DNA from: Ruminococcus sp. | GTDB taxonomy: Bacteria; Bacillota; Clostridia; Oscillospirales; Ruminococcaceae | Reading direction: 5' to 3' | Assembly (NCBI GenBank): GCA_017542125.1 | Contig: JAFXXU010000057.1 | Coordinates: 1-59,933 of the forward strand | DNA: 59,933 nt | In this document: positions 15,978 to 24,858 of the stretch, piece after piece | How the letters are laid out: each line of letters opens with the position of its first letter | How positions within the stretch are numbered: the first letter of the stretch is position 1 | Made by a program: the position numbers and the translations under genes | The notes under the pieces: model-generated | Told to the model about the DNA's origin: nothing | The model's input: the letters and a program-made list of their open reading frames with translations, nothing else | The model's database searches: none

Positions 15978-18824
15978 ATGAAATATACAAAGATAATCGC
16001 AGCGGTGCTCGCTATACTGCTTTCTGCGGGTGCTACGGGGCTCTATGCCAAGGGGCAGTCGGACAAGGAGAACGAGACCAAGCCCGCACAGACCAGGACA
16101 GCAGAGGAGGCGGCCTTCACAAGGAACCCCTCGGATGCTCCGGCGGAGAAGGACGAGACGGTCTATGTTATGTATACCAGCGGCAACGAGGTAAAGGATA
16201 TCATCGTAAGCGACTGGCTGAAGAATTCCAAGGCGCTTGACAGTCTGGAGGATCTTTCCGACCTGACCGACATCGAGAATGTAAAGGGCTATGAGGAATT
16301 CACTCACTCGGGCGACAAGCTGACCTGGAGCGCCGGGGGCAAGGACATCTACTATCAGGGCAAGTCGCAGAAGGAGCTGCCGGTAAGCGTTAAGATAGTT
16401 TATATGCTGGACGGCAAGGAGATGACCCCGGAGGAGATAAAGGGCAAGAGCGGCAGGGTGACTATCCGCTACGAATACACCAACCACACCAAGTCGAAGC
16501 AGACGGTGGACGGCAAGGATTATGAGGTATGCGTGCCTTTCCTGATGGCTAGCGGGACAATTCTTGACTCGGATAAGTTCACCAATGTGACTGTTTCAAA
16601 CGGCAGGGTAGTATCCGACGGAAAGAGGCAGATCGTTATAGGCATAGCTCTGCCGGGTCTGGCAGACAGCTTGGGGGTAGACTTCTCGAAGTACGATATT
16701 AGCATCCCCGAGAGCGTGGAGATCACTGCGGATGCTGTGGATTTTGAGACCACCACATCCCTGACGCTGGGGACGGATCAGGTATTTGCGGAGATGGATC
16801 TTGATAAGGACGACAGGATCGACACCATCAAGGATAAGCTGAAGGAGCTCACCTCAGCCTGCGATCAGCTTTGCGACGGCACCTCGAAGCTTTACGAGGG
16901 CATCAAGACGTTGAGTGTGGGTACGGCGGCTCTGGACGAGGGTGCAAAGACGGCGAAGGACGGAGCCTCGGAGCTGGCAAACGGAAACGCGCAGCTGGCT
17001 GACGGAGCGTCGCAGCTGGCTGACGGCACCAAGAAGGCCTACGACGGCTCGGTATCCCTTTCGGAGGGGCTGGCTTCGGCGAGAGCGGGAGCGGGGGATC
17101 TGGTGAACGGTCTCCTGTCCGCGAAGGACGGTTCCGGGAAGCTGGCAGCGGGAGCTCCCGCTTTGAAGGACGGCATCGGCAAGCTGGCTGACGGTTCCTC
17201 CAAGCTGGCGGACGGCACCAAGCAGATCTCGGACAATATGAGCGCTCTGGCAGACGGAGCCTCACAGATAAACACGGGAATGGGCACCCTGGCAAGCGGT
17301 GCGGCTCAGGCAAAGGAGGGCTCGGGCTCTCTGGCGGGCGGTCTTAGCGAGGCGAAGGACGGCTCGGATAAGCTGGCGGCGGCTGTCCCGGCGCTGAAGG
17401 AGGGCATCGGTCAGCTTTCGGACGGCGGAAACGAAGTAGCTGCGGGGGCAGGTCAGCTGGCGGGAGGTCTCTCGCAGCTTGACAGCGGCGCGGCTCTGCT
17501 CGACCAGGGAATGGGCGATCTCGCCGACGGGGCGAAGACGGCTAAGACAGGTTCCTCGGAGCTGGCGGCGGGTGCCAAGCAGGTAAATGACGGAGCGGCA
17601 CTGCTCAGCGGCGGTCTTACGCAGCTGGCGGGGGGTGCATCACAGCTGGATCAGGGCATGGACACAGCTGCGGCGACTCTGGATCAGACCATTGAGAACA
17701 ACAAGAAGGTTTTGGCGGCGCTGAACGGTATGCTGGCGGCAGCTGCCGATGAGGCTGAGAAGACGGCCATACAGACCATGATAACCACCCTTTCGACGAC
17801 TATCGCATATCAGGAGCAGGTGGCGGCCTCGATGAAGGAGGGCGGCGCTCTCAAGGAGGGAGCCTCGGCTGTGAGCGACGGAGTCTCCAATGCGGCGGCT
17901 AAGGCGGGCGAACTGGCGGAAGGTACCGGGGAGGTCAGCGGCGGAGCCAAGGCGCTGGACGAGGCTATGACGAAGATCTCCGGCGGTGCGGCGACCCTTT
18001 CCGAGAAGACAGGGACGCTGGCGGGGTCGGTAAAGCAGCTCTCGGAGGGAGCGACTAAGCTCAGCGGCGGAGCTACGGCTCTGAGCACGGGCATCAACAC
18101 TCTGGCGCTGAACAGCGGTGCTCTGGCAGAGGGTCTGCTCTCGCTGAACACGGGGCTTGCACAGCTCTCGGGGGGCGCATCGCAGCTTGATGCGGCGCTG
18201 GCGCAGATCTCCGGCGGAGCGGCACAGCTTTCGGCGGCAGCGGGTCAGCTTTCGGGCGGGGCCTCACAGCTGGCTGATGGCAGCAAGCAGGTGACACAGG
18301 GAGCATCCGAGCTCAACGGAGGCATCAGCGAGCTGGCGGGCAAGAGCAGCGCTCTTATCGAGGGCATCACGGCTCTTGACGGCGGGCTGGGTCAGCTCTC
18401 CGACGGTGCAGGGAAGCTCCGGGACGGACTGGTTCAGCTGGACGACGGTGCGGCAAGTCTTTCGACGGGTCTGAACACCATAATGATCTCCACCGAGGCT
18501 TTGAAGACCGGTGCTGTAAAGCTCTCGGAGGGCAGCCAGAAGCTCTTCGGCGGGTTGAAGGATCTCAGCGACGGCACAGGCAAGCTGCGCAGCGGAGTAT
18601 CCCAGCTTGAGGACGGTGCCAAGGAGCTTGACGAGGGTATGCACAGGTTCAAGACCGAGGCTATCGACAAGATAGCGGATATCATCGAGAACGATGCCGA
18701 GGAGGGCATTGCCCGTTTCAAGGCGCTGACCCAGGCGGCGAGAGGCTACTCCAGCTACTCCGGCAAGCCGGAGGATATGGCGGGGAACGTTAAGTTCATA
18801 TACACCACGGACGGAGTTTTTTGA
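15978..18824 (+). CDS. Secreted LxxG heptad-repeat protein (YhgE/Pip-related)
   Basis: A 948-residue protein. Signal peptide/anchor MKYTKIIAAVLAILLSAGAT is followed by a globular N-domain (~residues 45-275) and then several dozen heptads of the type LADGASQ/LAGGLSQ (Leu-x-x-Gly every seven residues, ~290-900), forming a long coiled rod. A break with DQTIENNKKVLAALNGMLAA sits midway. Such xxxLxxG repeats mark YhgE/Pip/EsaA-like surface proteins paired with MMPL partners. Unlike those, no C-terminal membrane block is seen. The ribosome site is AAGGAGG. The repeats are also near-repeats in DNA, a source of length variation. Confidence 0.82.
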   Translation: MKYTKIIAAVLAILLSAGATGLYAKGQSDKENETKPAQTRTAEEAAFTRNPSDAPAEKDETVYVMYTSGNEVKDIIVSDWLKNSKALDSLEDLSDLTDIENVKGYEEFTHSGDKLTWSAGGKDIYYQGKSQKELPVSVKIVYMLDGKEMTPEEIKGKSGRVTIRYEYTNHTKSKQTVDGKDYEVCVPFLMASGTILDSDKFTNVTVSNGRVVSDGKRQIVIGIALPGLADSLGVDFSKYDISIPESVEITADAVDFETTTSLTLGTDQVFAEMDLDKDDRIDTIKDKLKELTSACDQLCDGTSKLYEGIKTLSVGTAALDEGAKTAKDGASELANGNAQLADGASQLADGTKKAYDGSVSLSEGLASARAGAGDLVNGLLSAKDGSGKLAAGAPALKDGIGKLADGSSKLADGTKQISDNMSALADGASQINTGMGTLASGAAQAKEGSGSLAGGLSEAKDGSDKLAAAVPALKEGIGQLSDGGNEVAAGAGQLAGGLSQLDSGAALLDQGMGDLADGAKTAKTGSSELAAGAKQVNDGAALLSGGLTQLAGGASQLDQGMDTAAATLDQTIENNKKVLAALNGMLAAAADEAEKTAIQTMITTLSTTIAYQEQVAASMKEGGALKEGASAVSDGVSNAAAKAGELAEGTGEVSGGAKALDEAMTKISGGAATLSEKTGTLAGSVKQLSEGATKLSGGATALSTGINTLALNSGALAEGLLSLNTGLAQLSGGASQLDAALAQISGGAAQLSAAAGQLSGGASQLADGSKQVTQGASELNGGISELAGKSSALIEGITALDGGLGQLSDGAGKLRDGLVQLDDGAASLSTGLNTIMISTEALKTGAVKLSEGSQKLFGGLKDLSDGTGKLRSGVSQLEDGAKELDEGMHRFKTEAIDKIADIIENDAEEGIARFKALTQAARGYSSYSGKPEDMAGNVKFIYTTDGVF

Positions 18825-18882
18825 CAATTAATAATTTATAATTATAGTGTCCGCGCTGCGGACGGGGTGCTTGGTGAATACG

Positions 18883-18917
18883 GCAGCAGTACAAGTTTTT
18901 GGACTGCTGCTGTTTTT
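18883..18917 (+). terminator. Terminator of the MMPL operon, containing a GTAC motif
   Basis: GCAGCAGT pairs with ACTGCTGC, followed by TGTTTTTCTG. The loop region holds the 16-bp motif GTAC-AAGTTTTT-GGAC (18889-18904). Upstream, GTCCGC-GCT-GCGGAC (18849-18863) is a second small hairpin. Confidence 0.75.
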
Positions 18918-19147
18918 CTGTTGCTTGGGGATGGGTGAGATCTCCGTGGATGAGAGGGGAGCGGGTGTTGATGGGAGGATATGACCGGAGGGGCGGGATG
19001 TTCGGTATATGAGTACGATAATCTGGACTTGTTGTGAGAGGCGGGGGTGCTAGGTCCGGCGGCGTGGTGAGATTAAAACGGAAACTGTACGGAAATTTGT
19101 ACTGTTATCAGGACGGTGCCGGAGGAGAGGGGATGTTTGCGGTGAGG
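18918..19147. other. Non-coding stretch
   Basis: No credible frame with a ribosome site is seen. The only recognisable element is the motif GTAC-GGAAATTT-GTAC at 19087-19102. The sequence is G-rich and otherwise featureless. Confidence 0.6.
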
Positions 19148-19176
19148 TTGACAGGGAGTGGAAAACAGAGTATAAT
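19148..19176 (+). promoter_or_regulatory. Promoter of the YfhO-family gene
   Basis: TTGACA (19148-19153), 17 bp, TATAAT (19171-19176), a perfect consensus. A mobile element has inserted 19 bp downstream of the -10 box, so it is transcribed as part of the leader. Confidence 0.85.
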
Positions 19177-19195
19177 ACTTTTAGTATGATACTAA

Positions 19196-19367
19196 GGCAA
19201 CACCGCACAACCCACGGCTAACGCCTCTGCACGTCATCTGCTTGCACTTTTTCCGTCATAGCACACAAATTCTCCTTGCCGGGCGCCAGCCCGCCTGCGT
19301 CGAATTTATGCACTCTGACGAAAAAATTGACTGCGTATCTGACGCACAGGGGTTGTGCGGTATTGCC
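19196..19367 (+). mobile_element. MITE-like element, copy C (172 bp)
   Basis: The shortest and most diverged copy, without cassettes at the first and third variable sites. It is bounded by GGCAACACCGCAC and GTGCGGTATTGCC and flanked by a perfect 4-bp duplication CTAA (19192-19195 and 19368-19371). It sits between promoter and coding region of the YfhO gene. Confidence 0.92.
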
Positions 19368-19503
19368 CTAAAGGTGATCGTAAAGCTCGGAGGAAATTAT
19401 AACAGCGGAGAAGACCAAAGATCCAGAGTTTTAAAGCTGATCTGTTAATATGAGCTTTCAGAGCTTCAGGATCGGCTATGATTATCGGCAAAGGAGGGTG
19501 CTT

Positions 19504-21903
19504 ATGGAGGGAGGAACGTCCCGGGGAGGCTTCAGGAGCTTTGCAAAGACGTTTTTATACTGCTCGGTTTTGTTTATCCTCTCAATGATACCCATACTCA
19601 CGGTGACGGGGGGGAGGTATGTATATTCCGGGGATTACAACGGGCAGATCGTATCCTTCTGGGAGCATATCCATAATACTCTGAAAAGCGGCATCACGCT
19701 GTTTGACTGGAGCTCGGATATCGGTATGGACTTTGTCAGCGGGTACTCCTTTTACGGGCTGGCAAGCCCCTACACTCTGCTTAGCCTGGTGTTCCCGGCT
19801 TCTCTGCTGCCCTACGGCATAACTCTGCTCAACGCCTTCAAGTTCGGGATAGCGGGTGCTGCGGCGCACCTTTACTGCTCGAGATACACCGAGAAGGAAA
19901 GCTCCGCCAGGATATGCGGTATGCTTTATGCTTTCTCGGGGATAATGCTGTTTGATCTGGTATTTCATTTTTCGGATACGATCTCGCTGTTCCCGCTGGT
20001 GCTGTGGTCGCTGGACAGGCTGATGTACGAGAACAGGAAGGGGCTGTTTGCGCTGTTCCTGGGTATCAGCGCGGCGAGCAATTACTATCTCTTCTTCGGG
20101 ATATGCGTTTTCCTGGTGATGTATTTCGTTATCAAGGTGCTGAGCCATGAGTATGCTCTGAACGGGAAGAAGCTGATCTCGGCAGCGGCAGAAGCTGTGG
20201 CGGGGACGGCTTTGGCGGCGGTGATACTTCTGCCGTCATTCCTGATGATACTGGACAGCCCCCGGGCGAACAATACGATCTCGCTTATTAACTCGGTGGT
20301 ATATGAGAACAAGGAGGTCTGGCTGAAGCTGCCGGAGTCAATGCTGTTCCTGCCGGAGCGGTGTGTTTACAGCTTCTTTGCCGACAGCCGGGAGATAAAC
20401 ATCTCATCGCTTTCGCTGTTCATACCGCTGTTTACGGTGGTGGGAGTCATCAGCGAATGGCGAAACCGGAGGCACAGCTGGCATAACCGTCTGCTGACGG
20501 TATGCCTGATATTTTCGGCAGTACCCATATTGAACAGCTCATTTTCAGCATTCAACGGGAACTATTATGCACGCTGGTTCTTTATGCCTCTGCTGATAAT
20601 GATAATGATGACCGGCAGATACCTTGACCGGTTTGAGACTGCGGATATAAAATACGAGCTGATCGGAGTGGGGGCGGCCACGGCTGCCTTCTCGGCTTAC
20701 GGGATCTACCGGATCTTTAAGCTTTCGGAGGGGGCGAAGGAGCTGGGCTCAAGGGCTCTGCCGACAGCTTCCTGTGTGTTTATACTGGGGTTTTCCGCGA
20801 TATCTGTTCTGCTGCTGTATGTTATCAGGTATCACAAGAACGATATCCTGAACGCGAGGCGGCTGCCGCTGATAACGGCTGCGGTCTGTGTCATACCGTT
20901 TTACTTCTATTCGGCAAATCATCCGGACATAACCTCGGTCTACACGGAGAGGGCTTACGAGAGCATCTACAACAGCGGTACGGAGCTTAGCATAGACGAT
21001 GAGGGCTTTTTCAGGACCACCTGTTCAGGCTCGGATATGGGCAACTACCCAATTGCCTGGGACTACCCGGTGGTGGGGCTGTTCAGCAGCACTGTTCCCC
21101 GGAGCATATCGGAGTTCTATTCCTACATTGCACAGCCGAGGTACAGCAACTCGCTTCAGAACATTTTACAGGATGAGTATGCGGTGAACAGCTTCCTCTC
21201 GGTAAAGTACGACCTTATATGCAATCACAAGCTGGCGGGCGGCGTAGAGGTGGATCCCAAGGATGTGGAGCAGCCGAGATACGGCTACACCTTAAAGGAC
21301 AGCAGCGGCTCCTATCTTATTTACCAAAATGAGAATTACATCCCTATGGGCTTTACCTACGACCATTATCTGCCGCTGGAGGAATTTGACCCGGTGGAGT
21401 TCCGCAGCGGGGAAGAGGCTATGGATACAGAGGAGGCTTACAGGAGAGAGAAGCTTCTGCTGAAAGCCATATGGCTGACGGACGAGCAGATAGAAAAATA
21501 CGGCGGGATGCTCACCCTCCTGCCCGAGGATGAGAAGAAGGATACCTCGGAGGCGGCTTATGTTTCCGACTGTGAGCGCCGCAGGGAGTCGGCGGCGGTG
21601 AGCTTTGAGACTGACGGCAGGGGCTTCACATCAAAGGTGTCACTTGACCGTGAGAACCTGGTATTCTATTCTGTTCCGTACAGCGAGGGGTTCACTGCCT
21701 GTGTGGACGGTGAGCCTGCGGAGATAGAATGTGTATTCGGCGGGCTTTGCGCGGTGGATGTGCCGGAGGGAGTCCACACGGTGAGGTTCGATTACTTCCC
21801 GAAGGGGCTTGCGGCGGGCATAGGGATATCCTGCGGCGCTGCGGTGATCCTGGCGGTATATCTGATAATATGCAGGAAAAAACAGGGGAAGGCAGCTGAA
21901 TGA
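19504..21903 (+). CDS. YfhO-family polytopic membrane protein
   Basis: A 799-residue protein of the bacterial YfhO family: about a dozen membrane helices with extracellular loops (e.g. SMIPILTVTGGRYVYSGDYN near the start, FNGNYYARWFFMPLLIMIMM mid-way), a large outer C-terminal domain (~residues 490-770) and a last helix before a basic tail (CRKKQGKAAE). Members are thought to be GT-C-like and to act in glycosylation of lipoteichoic acid or other surface polymers; the substrate here is unknown. The start is ATG 19504 behind AAAGGAGGGTGCTT; the earlier ATG at 19450 has no ribosome site. Confidence 0.85.
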   Translation: MEGGTSRGGFRSFAKTFLYCSVLFILSMIPILTVTGGRYVYSGDYNGQIVSFWEHIHNTLKSGITLFDWSSDIGMDFVSGYSFYGLASPYTLLSLVFPASLLPYGITLLNAFKFGIAGAAAHLYCSRYTEKESSARICGMLYAFSGIMLFDLVFHFSDTISLFPLVLWSLDRLMYENRKGLFALFLGISAASNYYLFFGICVFLVMYFVIKVLSHEYALNGKKLISAAAEAVAGTALAAVILLPSFLMILDSPRANNTISLINSVVYENKEVWLKLPESMLFLPERCVYSFFADSREINISSLSLFIPLFTVVGVISEWRNRRHSWHNRLLTVCLIFSAVPILNSSFSAFNGNYYARWFFMPLLIMIMMTGRYLDRFETADIKYELIGVGAATAAFSAYGIYRIFKLSEGAKELGSRALPTASCVFILGFSAISVLLLYVIRYHKNDILNARRLPLITAAVCVIPFYFYSANHPDITSVYTERAYESIYNSGTELSIDDEGFFRTTCSGSDMGNYPIAWDYPVVGLFSSTVPRSISEFYSYIAQPRYSNSLQNILQDEYAVNSFLSVKYDLICNHKLAGGVEVDPKDVEQPRYGYTLKDSSGSYLIYQNENYIPMGFTYDHYLPLEEFDPVEFRSGEEAMDTEEAYRREKLLLKAIWLTDEQIEKYGGMLTLLPEDEKKDTSEAAYVSDCERRRESAAVSFETDGRGFTSKVSLDRENLVFYSVPYSEGFTACVDGEPAEIECVFGGLCAVDVPEGVHTVRFDYFPKGLAAGIGISCGAAVILAVYLIICRKKQGKAAE

Positions 21904-21923
21904 TCTGATATAAGATAAAAGCA

Positions 21924-21963
21924 AAAACGTCAGCAGTACGATATTTTGTACTGCTGACGTTTT
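21924..21963. terminator. Strong bidirectional terminator with GTAC motif
   Basis: AAAACGTCAGCAGTAC pairs perfectly with GTACTGCTGACGTTTT around GATATTTT. The base of the loop forms GTAC-N8-GTAC (21936-21951), and a second motif copy follows at 21968-21983 (GTCC-TGAAATTT-GTAC). It ends both the YfhO gene and the convergent rluB gene. Confidence 0.9.
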
Positions 21964-22003
21964 AAATGTCCTGAAATTTGTACTAAACGCAAGGCACGGG
22001 CTG

Positions 22004-22732
22004 TCAGCCCTTTGTTATTGCGTTGCGGAGGGCGCGGAGCTCTTCTGCGGTGAGCTCGCGGTATTTGCCGGGCTGGAGCATCCCAAGCTTTATGGGACCC
22101 ACGGCGGTGCGCCTGAGGCGGGCGACTTCAAGCCCCACGGCCTCGCACATCTTTCTGATCTGGCGGTTGCGTCCCTCATGGATGGTCATCTGGAGCACCA
22201 CGCGGCCTTTCTCCTTTTCGAGGACGATCACCGTTGCGGGGGCGGTCATCCTGCCGTCGATCTCCACGCCCTCGGAGAGCCTGACCAGCTGCTCGTCGGT
22301 GATATCGGGGCGGACGGTGACGCGGTAGGTCTTGGAGATATGGCGGGAGGGGTGCATAATATCGTTGGCGAACTGCCCGTCGTTGGTGAAGAGCAGCAGG
22401 CCCTCGGAGTTGCGGTCCAGCCTGCCCACGGGGTAGACCCTCTCGGGGAGGTCGTAGAGCAGCTCATTGACGCTGCGGCGGTCAAGCTCGTCCTTCATTG
22501 TGGTGACATAGCCCCGGGGCTTATTGAGCATAATATAGTAGAGGCGGCGCTTTTTGACCTGCCTGATCTGCTCGCCGTCAACGGTGATGAGATCGGTGGG
22601 CAGAGCCTTATCGCCGGTGGCAACGGGGTGGCCGTTGACCTTTACCTTGCCCTGGGCGATGAGCTCCTCGGCTTTTCTGCGGGAGCAGAGGCCGCTCTCT
22701 GCGATGAGCTTTTGAATCCTTACCTTTTCCAT
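22004..22732 (-). CDS. rluB: 23S rRNA pseudouridine synthase RluB-like
   Basis: A 242-residue enzyme of the RsuA/RluB/E/F family. The N-terminal S4 RNA-binding domain (VRIQKLIAESGLCSRRKAEE) is followed by the catalytic domain with GRLDRNSEGLLLFTNDG, whose Asp is the catalytic residue. It isomerises a uridine in the ribosomal RNA. The C-terminal GRNRQIRKMCEAVGL motif is present. The start ATG follows GGAGAGACAT. It is the last gene of the minus-strand block, separated from dacF by a tandem repeat. Confidence 0.92.
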   Translation of the reverse strand: MEKVRIQKLIAESGLCSRRKAEELIAQGKVKVNGHPVATGDKALPTDLITVDGEQIRQVKKRRLYYIMLNKPRGYVTTMKDELDRRSVNELLYDLPERVYPVGRLDRNSEGLLLFTNDGQFANDIMHPSRHISKTYRVTVRPDITDEQLVRLSEGVEIDGRMTAPATVIVLEKEKGRVVLQMTIHEGRNRQIRKMCEAVGLEVARLRRTAVGPIKLGMLQPGKYRELTAEELRALRNAITKG

Positions 22733-22742
22733 ATGTCTCTCC

Positions 22743-22985
22743 TTAGTTGTAGTGAGGGGTCATCTCCCTCGCCGCCTGCGGCGGCTCGGGAATGTGCGGA
22801 AAACGCATCTCACCCCCTGCGGGGGCGAGAGCGTTTTCCGCCTTAGCTGTTATGAGGGTCATTACCCTCGCCGCGGGGGTCGGGGGCTGCGGAAAATGCA
22901 TCTAACCCCTGCGGGGGGCGGGAGCGTTTTGCGCTTTAGATGTTATAGTGATATTACCCTGGCTGCAGGGACGGGGATTTGTGAT
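22743..22985. repeat. Degenerate ~95-bp tandem repeat
   Basis: Units start at 22743, 22843 and 22936 (the last partial), each opening with TTAG(T/C/A)TGT and containing TACCCTCGCCG and the inverted pair GCGGAAAACGC / GCGTTTTCCGC. They fill the gap between dacF and rluB. No gene is seen in it. Confidence 0.75.
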
Positions 22986-22998
22986 ATTCTGGTGGGGT

Positions 22999-24081
22999 CT
23001 ATGCTGCACTGGGGGCGGTGATGGGGAGGGAGCGTATCAGCCTGCCGTCCAGGTAGAAGCGGGTCTCGCCCACCTGTTGGCCGGGGGCGACGGGGGCATA
23101 GAGGAAGGGGCGTATGAGAGTTACCCTTTCAAGCCTGCCCACTGCTGAGGCGGGGAGTGATATGCTGCTGCTTTCGCCGGTGCAGAGCAGCTCCTTTTCG
23201 CCGCCGGCGAGGGCTATCTTATAGCCCGGGAGCTCGGGGGTGAGCTCTGCCTGCTGCATAAGGCCGAAGCAATAGTCGTAGAGCTTTGAGTGGTCTGACC
23301 AGTCATCCGGGTCGTTTAAGGTGACGCAGATGAGCTCGGCGCCGTTTCTCTCGCAGGCGGAGACCAGGCAGCGTCTGGCCTTATCGGTGAAGCCGGTCTT
23401 AACGCCGAAGACGCCCTCACAGCCGGTGAGCAGGCGGTTGGTGTTGGAGAGCCAGCGCTTATAGGGGGGCGCTCCGAACTCCACCTGTGCGGATCTCGTT
23501 CCGCAGATGTGGCGGAAGTCGGCGTTTTGCAGGGCGGTGCGGGTGAGGGAGGCCATATCGAGGGCGGTGGAGAAATGCTCATCGGTGTAGTCGTCGAGGC
23601 CGGAGGGGGTGACGAAATGGGTGTCATCAAGCCCCAGCTCGGCGGCGTATTCGTTCATCAGTCCGACGAAGCTCTCAATGCTCCCGGAGACCCTTACGGC
23701 TGCGGCGTTGGCGGCATCGTTGCCGCTGGGGAGCAGCATACCCGTGACCAGGGTGCGGAGGGTGACGGTATCCCCCTCACAGAGACCCATAGAGGAGCCC
23801 TCGACCTTTATGGCTTCGCTGTCAACTACGAAGGGGGCATCAAGCCCCTCCTGCTGCAGGGCGATATAGGCTGACATTATCTTGGTGGTGCTTGCCATGG
23901 GCAGGCGCTCCCTTTCGTTTTGGGCATAGAGGACGTCGCCGGAGACAGCGTCGATGACGACGCAGCTTCTGGCTGAGACCTGCGGTAGAGGGGATGCCTG
24001 GGCGGGCAGGGCGGCGGTGGGTGCTGAAAAACAAGCGGCAGCGCTCATAACTGCCGCCGCGATGAATGCAAAAATGAACAT
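22999..24081 (-). CDS. dacF: D-alanyl-D-alanine carboxypeptidase (DacF-like)
   Basis: A 360-residue penicillin-binding protein of the low-molecular-weight type that removes terminal D-Ala from peptidoglycan. Motifs: SxxK in MASTTKIMSAY (catalytic Ser), SGN in LLPSGNDAAN and KTG in VFGVKTGFTDKA, then the C-terminal beta domain. The Sec signal peptide is MFIFAFIAAAVMSAAACFSA. In spore formers DacF trims cortex peptidoglycan. It follows gerW in the conserved order seen in Clostridia. Confidence 0.93.
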   Translation of the reverse strand: MFIFAFIAAAVMSAAACFSAPTAALPAQASPLPQVSARSCVVIDAVSGDVLYAQNERERLPMASTTKIMSAYIALQQEGLDAPFVVDSEAIKVEGSSMGLCEGDTVTLRTLVTGMLLPSGNDAANAAAVRVSGSIESFVGLMNEYAAELGLDDTHFVTPSGLDDYTDEHFSTALDMASLTRTALQNADFRHICGTRSAQVEFGAPPYKRWLSNTNRLLTGCEGVFGVKTGFTDKARRCLVSACERNGAELICVTLNDPDDWSDHSKLYDYCFGLMQQAELTPELPGYKIALAGGEKELLCTGESSSISLPASAVGRLERVTLIRPFLYAPVAPGQQVGETRFYLDGRLIRSLPITAPSAA

Positions 24082-24181
24082 AGCGATACCTCACAGAACG
24101 GTTACGGCCCCTTACACTTTTGGGGGCATATAACTATTCTGCGGGATATCGTCTGAGATATACGCGCCTTATATTACCAGA

Positions 24182-24595
24182 TCAGTCCTCATCGGACTCC
24201 ATTTCCATATCCTTGGGAGGCTGCTTGGCAGTTTTCTTGTCAACGAGGTCGATGATCTTATCCACTACCTCGGGAACAACGTTGGCGATGGCGTTCTGGT
24301 AGTTGGTGTTGGTGGTCATCTGGAGCAGCTTGGTCTCGCCCTCACGGCATACGATGAATGCCATGGGCTGGACCGTAACGCCTGCGCCCGAGCCGCCGCC
24401 GAACTGGCCGCCGGACTTGGTGGGAAGGTCGCTTCCGCCGGAGGCGAAGCCCATAGAGACCTTGGAGATGGGGATGATGGTGGTGCCGTCGGCAGTAACG
24501 ATAGGCTTGCCGACAACGGTCTCGCACTCGGTCAGCTCCTTGATCTTTTCCATCGCAGTCTTGACGAGCTGCTCAAGCTTTGTGTTTTCGCTCAT
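24182..24595 (-). CDS. gerW: GerW/YtfJ-family sporulation protein
   Basis: A 137-residue protein. The core VVGKPIVTADGTTIIPISKV, then the Gly-rich SKSGGQFGGGSGAGVTVQP-like stretch and VVPEVVDKIIDL, are diagnostic for YtfJ/GerW. In Bacillus it is a forespore protein needed for normal germination. Homologues are common in Clostridia next to scpAB and dacF, as here, including organisms not known to sporulate. Confidence 0.9.
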   Translation of the reverse strand: MSENTKLEQLVKTAMEKIKELTECETVVGKPIVTADGTTIIPISKVSMGFASGGSDLPTKSGGQFGGGSGAGVTVQPMAFIVCREGETKLLQMTTNTNYQNAIANVVPEVVDKIIDLVDKKTAKQPPKDMEMESDED

Positions 24596-24629
24596 TTATA
24601 TCAGTCCTTTCAAATGATTCGCCCTTTTG

Positions 24630-24833
24630 TTATTCGCAGGTGTTCTTCTTAGCGGAAACGCCTACTATACAGCTGATGCTCATAAACATGGCAAAGAACA
24701 TTACAGCCAGAGCAAAGATCATGCTGGTGTTCCACTTCAACTGGATCTTGATGCCTGCCTTGTCGTGGCCGAGGCGGAACAGGAAGCTGTTCTGCTTTTT
24801 CTTCTTTTCGATGTTGACATTCTCGTTATACAT
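24630..24833 (-). CDS. Small single-pass membrane protein
   Basis: A 67-residue protein with a basic N-terminus (NIEKKKKQNSFLFRLGHDKA) and one membrane helix (MIFALAVMFFAMFMSISCIV). It lies in line between the DUF2953 and gerW genes with AAAGAGGAG upstream. No family is recognised; co-transcription with gerW suggests an envelope or sporulation role (weak inference). Confidence 0.6.
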   Translation of the reverse strand: MYNENVNIEKKKKQNSFLFRLGHDKAGIKIQLKWNTSMIFALAVMFFAMFMSISCIVGVSAKKNTCE

Positions 24834-24858
24834 AATGACACACTCCTCTTTGATGTAT

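Noticed and set aside
19242-19448. 68-codon frame ahead of the YfhO gene
   Set aside because: It consists mainly of mobile element copy C sequence and lacks a ribosome site.
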